Shown here piece after piece: positions 48,605 to 59,429 of a stretch of DNA of 64,000 bases; the first letter of the stretch is position 1, and every line of letters begins with the position of its first letter. The stretch covers positions 48,257,134 to 48,321,133 of the forward strand of contig CAMGYJ010000010.1 of the NCBI GenBank assembly GCA_946122785.1, in the 5' to 3' direction. The DNA comes from Linum tenue. Lineage: Eukaryota; Streptophyta; Magnoliopsida; Malpighiales; Linaceae. The notes under the pieces are model-generated. The model did no database searches. It saw nothing but the letters and a program-made list of their open reading frames with translations, and was not told the origin of the DNA. A program made the translations under genes and the position numbers.

Positions 48605-51516
48605 TTAACTCGACTCATTGGCTTGTGATGCTTGCTGATCGGAGATGCTAATGATTGTAACGACTTGTTTAAGCTCTAAGCTCTCTTTTTCCACTTGTGT
48701 AGGCTTCATCTTCTCATCATTAATATTATTAGCAATCATCATCATCTTTTCTTCTTTGCCTTTTGCCCATAGAACACTGTAAAGTCCTCCAACCAACAAC
48801 ACTCCACCCAATACACTATGGGAACACATTGCCAAACAAGAACAATGTTAAATTGGATTCATGAGTTGGTAAGATTCTACTGTTTATTGCTGCTCAATAA
48901 CTAGATAGAGATATATATAAATACACGTCTGTGTACAATTTCTTTTAGGTTTTTTATTGGTGATCAATCATATGTAGCCTGATCGTCCCCATAAATTGTT
49001 ATATTTCAAGTTGGCATGATTCAACATAAATCCACTTAATATATAGAGATTTGGATGTTACACTGAAGACGTGTGTAATTCAATCCAAATAATTTGAATT
49101 GTTGGAAAAGAAGGAAAGAGGATGATATATAATTATATACCTTCCAAGGTTGATGAAGTCACCTAGTAGTGCAGAAAACAACATTGTGAAGATCAAAATC
49201 AAAGGAGTAGACATGGCTAGAAAGACTGGACCTTTCTTCTCTAGAACCCATGCTTGCAAGTAAAATGTCACTCCAGTCACCACAAAACCCTAGAGATAAA
49301 AAAAATTCATGAAACCTCAACTTAATACTATGATTAGGTGGTAATTATGATTATGAGTTTAGTTATGATTACACAATAAGTTACAATAAGTTACAGCCAC
49401 AAGTCTCATATTCCAGCCAAGCTTCCACTCCTGGGGATTTCTCTCAATGGCAACTGCAACCACTAAGGACTGGATCGAACTTAGAAAGCATTGAAGAGCT
49501 GTGAAGAGAAACTTTGATGGGTAGCTTTTCAGAAGTATTGCCTACAACACCAAATGAAAATTTGAAGTAAAAAAGTGTGTCAATGGACTTATGAACCAAA
49601 GTTGGCAAATTTTCACCCAATTAACCCGGGGATAAACCCTACCCGACCTAAACCTAACCAAAACCGTTATGATTTGACCATCACCCATCATAATCCGATC
49701 TGTCTGGCATGTGAATTTTCATCATCAAACCATGTTTGACCAGTAATTATATTACATGTCCGATTATATATATCAACAACAATGCATAATATCCCATAAG
49801 AACTCTGAGATTAAACGTGCCTGCATGACAACATTGTTAATACGAGTGTGCTATTGGAAAGTACTCTATCTTGTTGTACCCTTTGTATAAACCTAACCTA
49901 CCTATTAATTGTGGCATTTATAGACTACCATGCAAACAAACTTAATCAACCACTTATAGACTAGTGGTTCTATAGAGAGGTAGGTAGCTAGTTGTTACCT
50001 ACCTGAAAAACGAGCCAGAAGCCCCAGCTAAGGTTGGAGAAGAGCATCCAGAAACAACCTTTGACCCATGTGTTATGAGAAGAGCTAGAGTCTTGATGTG
50101 GTCTAAGATCATGTCCATGGAGGTGGTCATCATGTTTAAAGAGAGACAAGACCTTAAAATGGGGGCCTTTGTAGAAAGCAAGAACTGCCACTCCTCCCAT
50201 GCATATCAATATCCCAACTAGCTTTGCCATTCCTGGTTTTGTCCTCACCTTCAATTTCTCCATTCTGTGTGTGAGAGGTAATACACATAGAGCACACAGA
50301 AAAATATTAGACAATTAACTTACTTTAGAACAGGCATTGGCAAAAATGGTTATCATATTAAATCCCTTGACCTAATCCTAATTCAATATATAAATAATCA
50401 TTTCATCAAATATATGCAACCACATGAAGAAAAAAGAAATGATGTACGGAGTGTCAAGAACCAGTTGCTCCTAATAACTCGAGTTGTTGTGAGAAAGTTC
50501 CGTTGGATCTTATACCACACTCTTACACGCCCCCTCAAACGAAAGCCAACCCATGGGCTTGAAGTTTGCACAGGCCCACCATATCTTGTGCTTTAATCAA
50601 ATGTTAATATTGGTGGTCGTGGAGATTCGAACACGCGACCACTTGGCCAAACCAACTCTGATACCATGTCAAGAACCAGTTGCTTCCAATAACTCGAGTT
50701 GTTGGGAGTAAGTTCTACTGGATCTTATACCACACTCTTACACGGAGAAACAACAACACAATTTTTTTTAAGACATCTTCACATACATCCGATAAAGTTA
50801 GAATTATCGATATCAATTTGTAGAAAGTGCTAAAGGAGTTTAGATTTAACCTTCAAATTGATGAGTGAGTTTAGATGAAGTGCTAAAGATTTTTTTTTTT
50901 AAGTAATAATTAATTAATTAGTTGAATTACCCGAATAAAAGAGCCACGAAGAACGTAATGGCTGGCAGAGTATTAACACTAGCAGCACCCAAAGTGGCTG
51001 AAGTATAGATCAAAGCTATCCCATTGACGTTCAATGTCAACGTTATCCTGCCCCATCCATTCGTCCATTCATAAACGCGTCAAAACGCGTTATAACAATC
51101 CAACGATACCAGCATGTGTGAGTAGTAAGGAATTTTAACGAAATTAATTTGAAGCAAATTGATTCGTTTTACCCGAAGAGGGAGAGGACGAAGATCTTGC
51201 AGAAGGTGGGCAGCGAGAGCGCCGGCGCGTGCTTCCTGTTCGCCGCCGGCCGAAGTTGGAACGTTAAACAAGTGTTGATGAAATGGAAAAGTCTATTGTG
51301 TATTTTATACCATTCGAGGAAGAAGGCGAGAGGGACGATGAGGGCGGCGGCGAAGGTTTGCCGGTAGAAGACGAAGATGGAAGTTTTGAAGCCGCCGTCG
51401 AGCGCCGCCTTGGAGAGGAGGAACAATCCGGCGTAGATAAGCTGTATTATTACCACCGCTCCATACGCCTTCTTGCCGTCATGGAACTCCGCCGTCGTCG
51501 GTGAAGCTCCTCCCAT
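48605..51516 (-). CDS. WAT1-related (UMAMIT/EamA) transporter, gene F, with a possible frameshift
   Basis: A-subtype copy with seven exons: 51516-51311, 51235-51173, 51047-50931, 50264-50003, 49541-49373, 49289-49141, 48815-48605. Starts MGGASPTTAEF and has QLIYAGLFLLSKAALDGGF, CMGGVAVLAFYKGPHFKVL and LQAWVLEKKGPVFLAM. A 10-bp tandem duplication (TTACAATAAG, plus strand, 49381-49390) sits at the end of exon 5, making it 169 instead of 159 nt. Use of the normal donor shifts the frame and meets TGA near the end of exon 6, losing the last helices. A GTAACT site 22 bp inside the lengthened exon could restore the frame by dropping four residues (VTYC). Without the duplication the protein would be 388 aa. 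It is either a young pseudogene or a slightly shortened transporter. Intron 3 holds a complete TRIM. Confidence 0.8.
50452..50742 (-). mobile_element. Complete TRIM (miniature LTR retrotransposon) in intron 3 of gene F
   Basis: 291 bp with two 76-bp LTRs (50452-50527 and 50667-50742) that differ at 7 sites, and the perfect 5-bp duplication CGGAG on both sides. On the minus strand each LTR begins TGTAAGAGTG and ends TTGACA. The 5' LTR is followed at once by TGGTATCAGAGT, the initiator-Met tRNA primer-binding site. A purine tract (TTTGAGGGGGCG) precedes the 3' LTR. The interior is non-coding. Fragments of the same family occur at 20.1, 29.7, 54.2 and 62.0-62.4 kb. Confidence 0.95.
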
Positions 51517-51630
51517 AACGAAAAGCTTTTTCCGATGATTGGCGACGGTGGTTTTTTGGTGTGTGGCGGGCAAGAAAGAAAGATTATTTGGTTTTTGTTG
51601 TGTTTTGATGAAAAGTGAAGAGTCCACTCA

Positions 51631-51640
51631 TTTTATATAT
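51631..51640 (-). promoter_or_regulatory. TATA box of transporter gene F
   Basis: Minus-strand ATATATAAAA about 115-124 bp upstream of the ATG, at the same place as in gene E. Confidence 0.65.
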
Positions 51641-51659
51641 GTTGAAGATGATTGGAATG

Positions 51660-53280
51660 GAAAGATCGAGATATTCTAATTTGACAAAATTGTTTGAGTT
51701 GATGTGACTATAAATTGATTTCAATCAAAATGACATGTGTACTACTCATTTTTCATTTGTGAAGAGTTGTAATTTTACTAAGCGACGGGTTAGCGATAGA
51801 CAAATCGATAAGATCAAGTTCATATATATTGTTGATGCTTAATTTTTTTTTTGTTTAGCAATATGAAGAACTCGATTTATGTGTATGATATGCAAGATAT
51901 AGGATTCATGCGTTATAGTCAAGGGGTTATTATGATGTTGTTGTGTCCATTTCACGCTTATAAAGAACTTACACGAATCAGAGAGTGCAATAAATAAGGT
52001 TTCTAAGGCAAACCACTTTACAAGTTATGACTAAAATATACATATGCCTATAAACAGGTTGAACCGGTTTTCAAATTAACGCTTCTATCAAATTTCACAC
52101 TACAATATTATTGGAGTTACGAATAATAGATCAAACTTCATACACTTCTTGTCTAAATCTTATAAACAGGTCGAACCAAGCGATTTGGATTTGGATTCGG
52201 ATAGTTTTGGTCACATGGCCAATGCTTTCCAGACCGATTCATTATGGCCAAAACCGTCTTGTTGAAGAAACAAAAGATACTTTAGCATCACAATGCCTCT
52301 TTTGACTCATTTTTCCAAATGTGTGTAAATACGTCCGGACACTTTGGAATGAACCATAAAAAACACAAACAATAACAAAATCAACCAATCTAATTAACAT
52401 ATTTTTTTGGGTTTATCATCGCCATATCCAAAAGAAGTCAAAATCGAGGACAAAAAAATATCTAGTCAAATTTGTCTTGATGAAGCGATTAGAATAAAGC
52501 CAGTCCAATCTTTAGTACCCAATTTCGAGTGGGCCGGATGAGCTTCCGAAGGTTGTGTTCGATATTTTTATTGGTATTGGCATCTTGGAGCCGTCCCATC
52601 TCCCATGAAAGTTCAATAACCAGCTAACAGTTATGGTAGATTATTGTAATGAAAAATTCAGCAGTATAATACTTTATGCTATTGCTGAAATCATGATTTA
52701 ATGGTGGCTTTATCATCAGATTTCTATATTATTATCATTATTTATTAGTCAGATATTTATTATTGGATTTAGTAGTAATCGAGTAGTATTAGGTCTATTA
52801 TCAGATTCTTCGCATCTTTTTCTATATGTTTCTATATATGTACGTTGTTGTTCCTTTACAAGAATTGTCGAATAATTATAAATAAAAAAGAATTAAGTCG
52901 AATAATGCAAAAACTATCCCAAACCCTAATCTATCTTGTTTTCAATCCTCTTAATCCAGTCTCTCCTCTTCCTAAGACCGCATGTCATTCTCTCTTATTT
53001 TGCCTAATTTTTTATTTTAAATCTCTAATCCTCAATTCTGATCTAATTCTATTTCTCAATCTCTAAATCCCTTATATCCGACCCGGTTACGGTAGCTTAG
53101 AAATCCATACCTTAGAAGCTTGATCTATAGTATGTATGGATACACAAATTTATGGTTAACAATAATGGAAGCTTGGCTAGAAGATGATAGAAGGGATATT
53201 GACCTATGATGGAGAGAAGAGAAAGGTTCATATGCGGCCGGATGGGTGAGGTTTCCATATTGGGACGTGTGTGTCCAAAC
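51660..53280 (-). repeat. Duplicated upstream region of gene F
   Basis: 51660-52860 pairs with 45061-46045 upstream of E. 53155-53275 pairs with 13437-13560 upstream of A. The intervening part has no gene; the open frame at 52845-53066 is AT-rich and unconvincing. Confidence 0.8.
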
Positions 53281-53511
53281 TCTCCAAAGGATATTGGTCA
53301 CCTACGTTACAAAATTTTCCCTTTCTATATTTTTTGTTTCTCCTCTTCAAAAATAAGTTGTTATTAGCTAGCAATCTCCTTTATTTTGAATTCTGATAAA
53401 ATTTCTTGGTTGTAAAATGTCTTGCTTTCGAGTTATTTGTAATAACATATGTCTTCTGAATGCATGTGTGTATTTGACGGTATATGGTATAAACAGGTAT
53501 GCCCGCTGAGA

Positions 53512-53605
53512 TATACTCTTGGAACTCCGGATCAGGTCTGTCGTTTAAATTGTTCCTTGTATGGACTTAAACAGGCACCCCATGCTTGGTTTGAGAAATT
53601 CTGCC
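53512..53605 (+). pseudogene. Ty1-copia reverse transcriptase fragment
   Basis: One frame reads YTLGTPDQVCRLNCSLYGLK followed by QAPHAWFEKFC. This is the conserved copia reverse-transcriptase segment (VCRLxxSLYGLKQAPRAWFEKF type). Only about 31 codons remain, with a stop soon after. No LTRs are seen nearby. Confidence 0.92.
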
Positions 53606-53764
53606 ACCGATAATTTCACCGACCAGGAAGGAATACTTCTAGATATAAGGGATCCATTAATTTTTCTCTTATGCGAATGGTTCTAGATTTATTCTTAATA
53701 AGATACAAGTCAACACATATATAAAAAGAAATGCTCGAAATCATGAGTTCATTGTATTGTATAG

Positions 53765-53935
53765 GCAAGACTTCTAAAGAGTTATCCACAAAAGCTTCTA
53801 TTCACGGCTCTTCAATGTACTCTGGCTTCAATTCAGTCATTTGTTGTTGCAATATATGCTTACTAGCTTATAGTATATAAGAAGGAAGAAATTAGACACA
53901 TTTAAGCATATTTTTAATCTACGTACGTACGCACA
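53765..53935 (+). pseudogene. WAT1-related exon 5 scrap fused to a promoter scrap
   Basis: 53765-53863 matches the first two thirds of exon 5 of gene B, including the acceptor (TATAG/GCAAGACTTC) and ending at GTTGTTGCAAT. It then switches directly to DNA resembling the promoter of gene G (GCTTACTAG, TATATAAG, AGACACATTTAAGCA). The switch suggests recombination or deletion between two tandem copies. Confidence 0.8.
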
Positions 53936-55410
53936 ACTTTCACCCCAGTGAATTGATTTTTCTGTTTGATCTATCTTATGGCATTCCCAGGATTTCCTTG
54001 CCGTAAGGATAAGAAAGGAAGCTGGGCAGGAGTGGGTTGAGTGAGTTTCAATTAGTTTGACTCAGTCGCTTACTAACGAGTGGTATGTACAATTGTGACC
54101 TGCAATTCATCCACACTTCTCTTCGGGTGGAGTTAGGTGGGTGGCAGATAGGAATGATTGGTTGTGAGTTAACGAGAAACGTTATGAGTTTGTAAGGAGG
54201 TGATTAATATCCATACATATTGGCCTCTCCAAAATTATTCAAGTTATTGAGACCAGTTGGTGTATAACACAATCATGGTTCAAAAAGGCGCGCTTAGCCA
54301 TGAGTATGCGCTAGGCAACATCAAAACGCCTCACACTAAAGGTTCTGCGGTGAGTTAGTTACCGAGAACACGTCGATGGAGTAATAGAAACACTTAGATG
54401 TCACTTTAAGTATAATTAGATGGAGCTAGGAAGTCAATATCAAAGGAGAAATTAGCATCTACAAACTCAATCTTTTCAATAGCTCAAGAACGTTGTGAGC
54501 TATTGAATTATGATCCTAAGAACTTTTGAGTCAATTTTTTTATGGTTAAGTAAGTTATTAATTAAAAAAATGATATCATTATTAAAAAAATTAGTTGACA
54601 TCAAGATTGTCAACCCGGATCGATTTCTGGTTGATCCTATATGACCCTAACCTGGTGAGAAAAAAGGAAGCTACATATTCGCGGGTCGAATGATTGCAAG
54701 GTTCTTGTATTATAAGTTATATTCATCCTAATATATACATCTCATCACCAAAACCATCAAACAAACAAGCCGTAATTCATTGGTTGGATTAGGATTTTCC
54801 AGCAGATTTTACTTTGAATGTGGAAAAGTTGACAATGAATTAGGGATTTGAGCATTTGGAATTAGAGATAGATTTTAGCAATTTATTTACGTAAAACTAT
54901 GAATTGCCAGGTGGGCCCCCAGCCCACTCAGTTTAGCCACTGATACTGGGTTCAATTCCCCTTGAGGTTGTTTAAAAATGCTCCTAATGTTTGGGGTTTT
55001 GGCGAGGAGATTCAAGGTGGGCCCCGAGCCCACTCAGTCTAGCTCTGTCGGCCTGCCTCCGCCCCTTGGCGAGGAGATTAATGTTTTTATTATTATTCAA
55101 CTCGCCTAAAAAAAAATTAAATTCCATTGTTACCATTCGCTTTTATGTTTAGTATTTTTAACTTTGTTCGTGGGATAATCGACAATGCAAGAAAAATAAA
55201 GAACACGTAAATTTATGTGCATGGTTCATTAATACAACATGCGTTAGTTAGTCCACAAGTAGGAGAGAGTCAGTGTCACTATATTTGAAGAGATCACATA
55301 TTACAGAGTGATTGATAAAGTATATATAGTAGTACTTCTCTATACGATATACATCGTTGCTTCCGATGGACGAAAAATAATCTGTTTTAAATAAGATTTC
55401 GGCGCGGTGC
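53936..55410. other. Intergenic DNA with retroelement scraps
   Basis: 54192-54275 resembles a TRIM LTR (TTGTAAGGAGGTGATTAATATCC onward is similar to 62128-62209). 54280-54480 has GGCGCGCTTAGCC-like words of a possible hAT element. 54910-55080 has two similar blocks around GGTGGGCCCC and CCCACTCAGT, with GGTTCAATTCCCC recalling a Pol III B box, so a SINE-like origin is possible. No gene. Confidence 0.4.
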
Positions 55411-56174
55411 AAACTGCAAAGTCAACGATAACAAGAAGGCGTATGGAGCCGTGGTCAGGGGCGGACCCATGTGTTAGGGAGGTGTGTCAAGCGACACACC
55501 TCCGCCCGAATATTTTGTGAGAGACCCATGTTTTGTCGGTATAATTTTTTGGAATTTAGGACTTCCGACACACCTTCAATAATTATAATCGACACACCTT
55601 CACTACACTATGATGAAATTAGTGTCATAGAGTTCCCAAAATACATAAATATATATTATTTATTTTAAATTTTAGTTAACTTATGACAAATTTGGGGTTC
55701 TTTCCATTGCTTAAGCATTTAGACCCAATGATTTATTGCTCTTAGGTCTTAGGCATGGGAAATCGTAAGGAAGTTTTCTCCTTTTTCTCTCTACCTAAAT
55801 AAGTTTCGTGTCTTCTTGATCCTTGAAGCTTTCACATAATTGTCCACCTAGTGACAAAAAATGTTCTTTCATCGAGAGTCCGGTTGCATATGGACTACTA
55901 CTCTTTATTATTGTCTATCTTATAAAAAAAACCTAGTGTTCCCTTTACCTCTTTCAATCCCACTTCTCGTTGTCTTTCACAGTAAAATATAAATAAAAAA
56001 TTTATTTATTATTTTATTTAATTTATCGACCGACACACCTTTACGAGAATCCTGGGTCCGCCACTGGCCGTGGTGTTGACAAAAGGCGGCGTTCTACCGG
56101 CGGCTTGAGCCCGGCCGGCCGCCTTCGTCATCTACCGGCAAGCCTCCGTCACCCTCTGCCCTCTTCCTCTAATG
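55411..56174 (+). pseudogene. Fragment I: WAT1-related exon 1 split by a transposon
   Basis: 55411-55455 (GATAACAAGAAGGCGTATGG, GCCGTGGT) and 56075-56174 (AAAGGCGGCGTTC, CTACCGGCAAGCC, CTCTTCCTCTAATG/GT) are the two halves of a B/G-type exon 1, separated by the hAT element at 55456. Small deletions and substitutions have also destroyed the frame. No start codon and no other exon are seen. Confidence 0.88.
55456..56066. mobile_element. hAT-type MITE, CAGGGGCGGA family, in pseudogene I
   Basis: A 611-bp element with ends CAGGGGCGGACCCA / TGGGTCCGCCACTG and the perfect 8-bp duplication GCCGTGGT (55448-55455, 56067-56074). The duplicated bases are part of the transporter exon, which proves the insertion. 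Subterminal GACACACCT words recur at both ends. Non-coding. Confidence 0.95.
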
Positions 56175-57564
56175 GTGCGTATTAATTAGACTTTAGACAC
56201 CATGCATGCATATAGAGACAATACGTATTCCACTTATATTTATTTATCTATTCATGGAGCTCTTTAGTCCATCTTCTTTTAAATTTATTCGGAAAAAAAC
56301 CGGTGCACGTCAGTAATTTAGTGTTGTTCGAAACAATATCATTGTAACTCATATAACGTTCTCCTACGCATCTTTTGCTCGAACAAAAGCCAAACTCATA
56401 ATTTTACTGTATTTACACCATGTGTTGATATTCGACGATACTGTACTGATAATAGATGCTGCGAGTTATCGAATCTCACATCTAATCTCACATTCAAAAT
56501 CTATTTTATATACATAGACTCACGTAAACACGACGGGATTGATATTAATTATTCCATTTCTATATATGAATTTGCCACCTCCCGCCTTTTTAGGTGAATG
56601 ACTTAGTGTTGTAAGAAACATACTTTTGTGAAACTTTCTTGTAACGGTACTAGCTTTGAGCCCACCCGATGGTCGGGTGAATTGTTAAGCTGAGTTTATT
56701 GATATACATGACAAAGATAATTTTTGTATAAAACATATTTATTTTTTATTGAGTGTCTTATCAGACTATCCTGATTTATTTAAATTTTGATGGCAAAAGG
56801 AGAATATATTTGTTTGGTTTCGGGAAAAAAATTACTAAACCTAATTTATGCATTGTTACCAAAAAGAGGGTTTAAGGGAGATTTTAAAACCCAATAATTG
56901 TACCAAAATTCTTTACCTTATCAGTCAAACTTGCATTCAGGCGAATGGCTAAAGTTCGGATTGGCCATGGCTTTTTGCTCTAATCGCTTCATCGCGAAAA
57001 ATTTGGCTACATGTTTTTCGTCCATACATTGCGGTACGGGTACATAATTTTGTCCTCGAGTTCTGGGATATTGCGAAGATAAAACCATAAAAAAAATAAA
57101 CTTGTTAATTATGTTTTTTATGTTTTGTTTTTTGATGGCTGATTCCAAAGTGTCTGAAGGTATCTACAAACATTTGGAAAATGACTAAAACAAAAAAAGA
57201 TGCTAGAGTATCTCCACTGTCTTCCAACACAATTGTCATTATATATATATATAAGATAAGAAGACGGAGACTTCGACAAGTCGCGCGAGGTCTCAAACCA
57301 ATCGCGAGGACGAGGGTTTTATTTATCCTTTTGTTGTCATCTTGCTTGAAAGTTGAAACCATTTCGCCGCCTTCTCATCTTTCTTGCTGTTGGCATTACC
57401 CCTTTCGAATTCTATTCCGCCTACTAAATCATCAAGAATAATCATTTTAATTCTCCTAAACTATAATAATCTAAGTTCTATAATCAATGGCATATCGGGT
57501 AAATACAAGTGATTAAATAGTTTTGTATCGTGTATGTGCCATCTTAAGCCATCAATTTTAAAAT
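56175..57564. other. Intergenic DNA upstream of gene G
   Basis: 56935-57010 resembles 19680-19760 (GGCGAATGGCTAAAG-like, ACATGTTTTT), part of the duplicated flanks. 57215-57320 is repeated at 59238-59330. No gene seen. Confidence 0.45.
57215..57320 (+). repeat. Direct repeat flanking the minisatellite (left copy)
   Basis: ACTGTCTTCCAACACAATTG, AGACGGAGACTTC and GTCTCAAACCAATCGC recur in the same order at 59238-59330, just before gene G. About 1.9 kb, including the minisatellite, lies between the two copies. Confidence 0.88.
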
Positions 57565-58570
57565 TTGGCTAAGTGTTGGAGCACCCCCTCCGGGTGTGCT
57601 TATGGGGGTAATTAACATACCCCGTTAGTGTGACAAGGTGGGGTAAGAGCTAAGTCTGGTGAACGATGACAAGGCGAAATATGACTAAATTTGACTAAGT
57701 GTTGAAGCACCCATCCTGATGCAATTACGGGATAGCATACTCTACCCAATGTGACGAGGTGGGGTAAAATTTGGCCAACTCTAGAGAATGATGCCAAGAT
57801 GAAATGTGGCCAATTTTGGCTAAGTGTGGGAGCATCCCTCCTAATGTAATTAAGGGGGGGAGGGGGGTAACCAGCATACCCCTAGTGTGACGATGTGGGG
57901 TAAACTTTGGTCAACTCTGGATAACATTGGCGAATTTAGGATATGGTAGAGCACTGGCCACATTTGAAAGGAAAGGGTTGGGTCGTAATCTGGCGAGCAC
58001 TAAAACGAATACCTAAAATAAAAAATGTACAGGTAATATACTAGCTCTTGGATTTAACGGAGGGCTGGGTCGTGGCCTGGGGGTGGCCCCCTGAATCCGC
58101 CTCTGCTGGATAATAATAGCAAGGTGGAATGTGCCCAAATTTGGCTAAGTGTTGGAGCACCCCTCCAAGTGTGATTAAGAGAGGTAATCACCATACGCCC
58201 CTAGTGTGACGATGTGCGTTAAAATTTGGTAAACTCTAGAGAATGACGACAAGGTGAAATGTGGTCAAATTTCGCTAAGTGTTGGAGCACCCTTCCCTGT
58301 GTTATTAAGGGAGGGGGTAATCAGCATATTCCCCTAGTGTGACGACGAGGGGTAACATTTGGCTAAGTATTGGGGCACCCCTCATGATGTAATTAGGGGG
58401 TAATCATCATACCTCCTAGTGTGACGGGAGGGAAATTTTTTGGTTGTGTTGGAGCACCCCTCTTGGTGTGATTAGGGGGTAATCAGCATGCCCTCCAAGT
58501 GCAATATCGTGGGGTGAAATTTGGCTGCTAAGTATGGTGGGGTGGGGCGATGGGGCTTCGTAGTGTGGTT
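57565..58570. repeat. Decayed minisatellite, units about 85-125 bp
   Basis: At least seven units begin with words like TTTGGCTAAGTGTTGGAGCA (near 57565, 57687, 57808, 58140, 58262, 58350, 58440). They continue through CACCCCTCC, TGTGATTAAGGGGGTAATCA, GCATACCCC, TAGTGTGACGA and GTGGGGTAAAATTTGG. Unit length varies. A hAT element (57925-58105) interrupts one unit. Open frames here are by-products. Confidence 0.9.
57925..58105. mobile_element. hAT-type MITE, CAGGGGCGGA family, in the minisatellite
   Basis: A 181-bp element with the right end complementing to CAGAGGCGGATTCAGG and the left end CATTGGCGAATTTAGG. It is flanked by the perfect 8-bp duplication CTGGATAA (57917-57924, 58106-58113). Confidence 0.85.
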
Positions 58571-59136
58571 AGGGGGTAGTCAGCGTATGAGGAACTCTAT
58601 CGTGGTCATAAGTGGTGAATTCTTTTTGCCATTTTGACTCTTGTGATTCGAAATTTCCAGCCACATGGGGCAAGGGGCGTCTTCTTGCCTTAAAGCGTTT
58701 TTATCATTAGAAAACCCAAGCTAAGGAGAAGCTATCAAGAAGATGGGTTCAAGACTGAAGACGGTGCCACATCCAAATATCATGGCAGTTAAGAGTGCAA
58801 TCGTCACTCCACGTCAGTTAAGCAGTTTCTCGAGCTGGTTACTTTTGATGGCTATAAATAGTAAGGTGTAGATAAAGGGTCGCAAAAATAACAACTCGAC
58901 ACTGCCACTTGTCAAGTTTTACATCGCTTCTCCATATTCAATACTGCTATTCGATATGCAACAATATTCAACCAATGATATTTGGGTTGGGATTTTGAGA
59001 TTATCATTCATTTATAAGGTAATTTAAATTCAAAATTACTTATTAAAATCCAACAAGAATATGCAAATTGAAGTATCAATTACACCATAATAATACCTAT
59101 ATGAGACATAGTGTGCTAGCTAACCATGATACTAAT

Positions 59137-59142
<6 letters not shown>

Positions 59143-59181
<39 letters not shown>
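59143..59181. repeat. (TA)n microsatellite upstream of gene G
   Basis: About 19 TA units, roughly 250 bp upstream of the gene G ATG. Confidence 0.95.
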
Positions 59182-59185
<4 letters not shown>

Positions 59186-59363
59186 ATTAATTGTGAAAAA
59201 AATTAACCTTTCTACAATTATACTACTCTCATTAACAGTTACTCCACTGTCTTCCAACACAATTGTCCCTAGATATATAAGACGGAGACTTCAACAAGTC
59301 ATTTGTCTCAAACCAATCGCCAGTTGGACGAGATTAATGCCGTTTGTGCTTACTAGTTTATAC

Positions 59364-59371
59364 TATAAATA
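59364..59371 (+). promoter_or_regulatory. TATA box of transporter gene G
   Basis: TATAAATA 59-66 bp upstream of the ATG at 59430. An out-of-frame ATG at 59375 lies too close to the TATA box to be in the mRNA. Confidence 0.65.
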
Positions 59372-59429
59372 AGAATGAAGAAAAGACCCATTTTAAGCAA
59401 TATTTGCAGTCGTATATTTACACATACAA

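Noticed and set aside
54900..55080. Possible tRNA or SINE (GGTTCAATTCCCC)
   Set aside because: No matching A box or cloverleaf could be drawn, and no poly-A tail or target duplication was seen.
57565..58570. Regularly spaced repeats resembling a CRISPR array
   Set aside because: This is plant nuclear DNA, and the units are long (85-125 bp) and diverged throughout, with no constant repeat and unique spacers. It is a minisatellite.
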